Below are positions 6,979 through 7,217 of a stretch of DNA of 7,217 nucleotides, one piece after another. The DNA is taken from contig JAIRSX010000076.1 of the NCBI GenBank assembly GCA_031255235.1, positions 1 through 7,217 of the forward strand, written 5' to 3'. Each line of letters begins with the position of its first letter. Positions within the stretch are counted from its first letter, which is position 1. Position numbers and translations under genes: made by a program. Origin of the DNA: Rickettsiales bacterium. GTDB lineage: Bacteria; Pseudomonadota; Alphaproteobacteria; Rickettsiales; UBA1997. Under the pieces are notes generated by a model. It saw only the letters and a list, made by a program, of their open reading frames with translations. It made no database searches and had not been told where the DNA came from.

Positions 6979-7017
6979 CCCATCATCCTCCTTCCTCTCC
7001 CATCATCATCTCTCCCA
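6979..7017 (-). promoter_or_regulatory. Purine-rich leader with strong Shine-Dalgarno site
   Basis: AAGGAGG reads on the minus strand from 6993 to 6987, eight bases before the ATG at 6978, and is an essentially ideal ribosome-binding site. Two overlapping upstream ATGs (in GGATGATGGG) are in a different frame and stop after a few codons, so they do not compete as gene starts. The leader is made of GATG and GGGAGAG words resembling those in the purine-rich tail of the same gene. Confidence 0.7.
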
Positions 7018-7217
7018 TTTTGACTTATCATTTAAAGACCATTAAAATTTACGTTTTCTATTTAACAGATAAAATATACAAAACAAAAAATAACCAAGAA
7101 AAATGGGATTGACTAAATAAAGTTGATTTTTTTTATTTTTGTCATTTATTGTTCTATTTATTTTAATAAATGATTGAATATGAAATCAGTTTCTAATTGT
7201 AATTGTAAATATTGTAA
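7018..7217. other. AT-rich upstream region, no gene seen
   Basis: This 200-bp stretch up to the right edge is very AT-rich, with stops in the frames I read. On the minus strand TTCTTG, 16 bases, then TATATT (about 7103-7076) is a possible but weak promoter for the kinase-nucleotidyltransferase gene. A 9-bp inverted repeat, TCATTTATT (7142-7150) with AATAAATGA (7165-7173), surrounds a 14-base loop. It is not followed by a T-run in the sense of either strand and is too AT-rich to call a terminator. Confidence 0.3.

Noticed and set aside
7142..7173. 9-bp inverted repeat as a Rho-independent terminator
   Set aside because: The arms are nearly all A/T, the loop is 14 bases, and no T-run follows in the sense of either strand.

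Overview
The window is AT-rich, and every gene I can support lies on the minus strand. It looks like a piece of an alphaproteobacterial genome. The 122-residue ribosomal protein L7/L12 has the family's usual alphaproteobacterial look in its C-terminal domain. The RNA polymerase beta subunit is clearly bacterial but unusually diverged at positions that rarely change. Low G+C together with a fast-evolving rpoB suggests a host-associated or endosymbiotic lineage (Rickettsiales- or Holosporales-like). That lineage placement is inference and not something the sequence proves.

In the direction of transcription (right to left) the layout is as follows. (1) 7021-7217: AT-rich upstream region with no gene seen. 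(2) 6978-5251: a 575-residue fusion of a sugar-phosphate/LicC-type nucleotidyltransferase with a choline-kinase/APH-type kinase. It carries a three-copy 11-residue repeat directly before the catalytic HGD motif and a low-complexity purine-encoded tail. (3) 5254-4391: a GT-B-like (heptosyltransferase-like) putative glycosyltransferase, joined to the previous gene by an ATGA stop/start overlap. (4) 4390-3899: about 490 bp with no intact gene, holding a perfect 8-bp inverted repeat and candidate promoter elements for rplL. (5) 3898-3530: rplL. (6) 3529-3330: a 200-bp spacer. (7) 3329-1: rpoB, cut off by the left edge after about 1109 codons.

Two functional blocks meet here. The rplL-rpoB block is core translation and transcription machinery and is ordinary, except that rplJ (L10), which normally sits immediately before rplL, is absent. 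Its place is taken by the two-gene block and the empty gap. The two-gene block looks like a surface-glycan decoration module. The kinase domain would phosphorylate a small substrate, the nucleotidyltransferase domain would activate it as an NDP-linked donor, and the glycosyltransferase-like partner would use a donor. The substrate cannot be read from the sequence. The two accessory genes have strong Shine-Dalgarno sites, whereas rplL and rpoB have weak ones, which fits a separate origin for the accessory block.

The points most worth a second look are the split of rplJ from rplL, the fused kinase-nucleotidyltransferase, and the in-frame 33-bp repeat array beside its catalytic loop.
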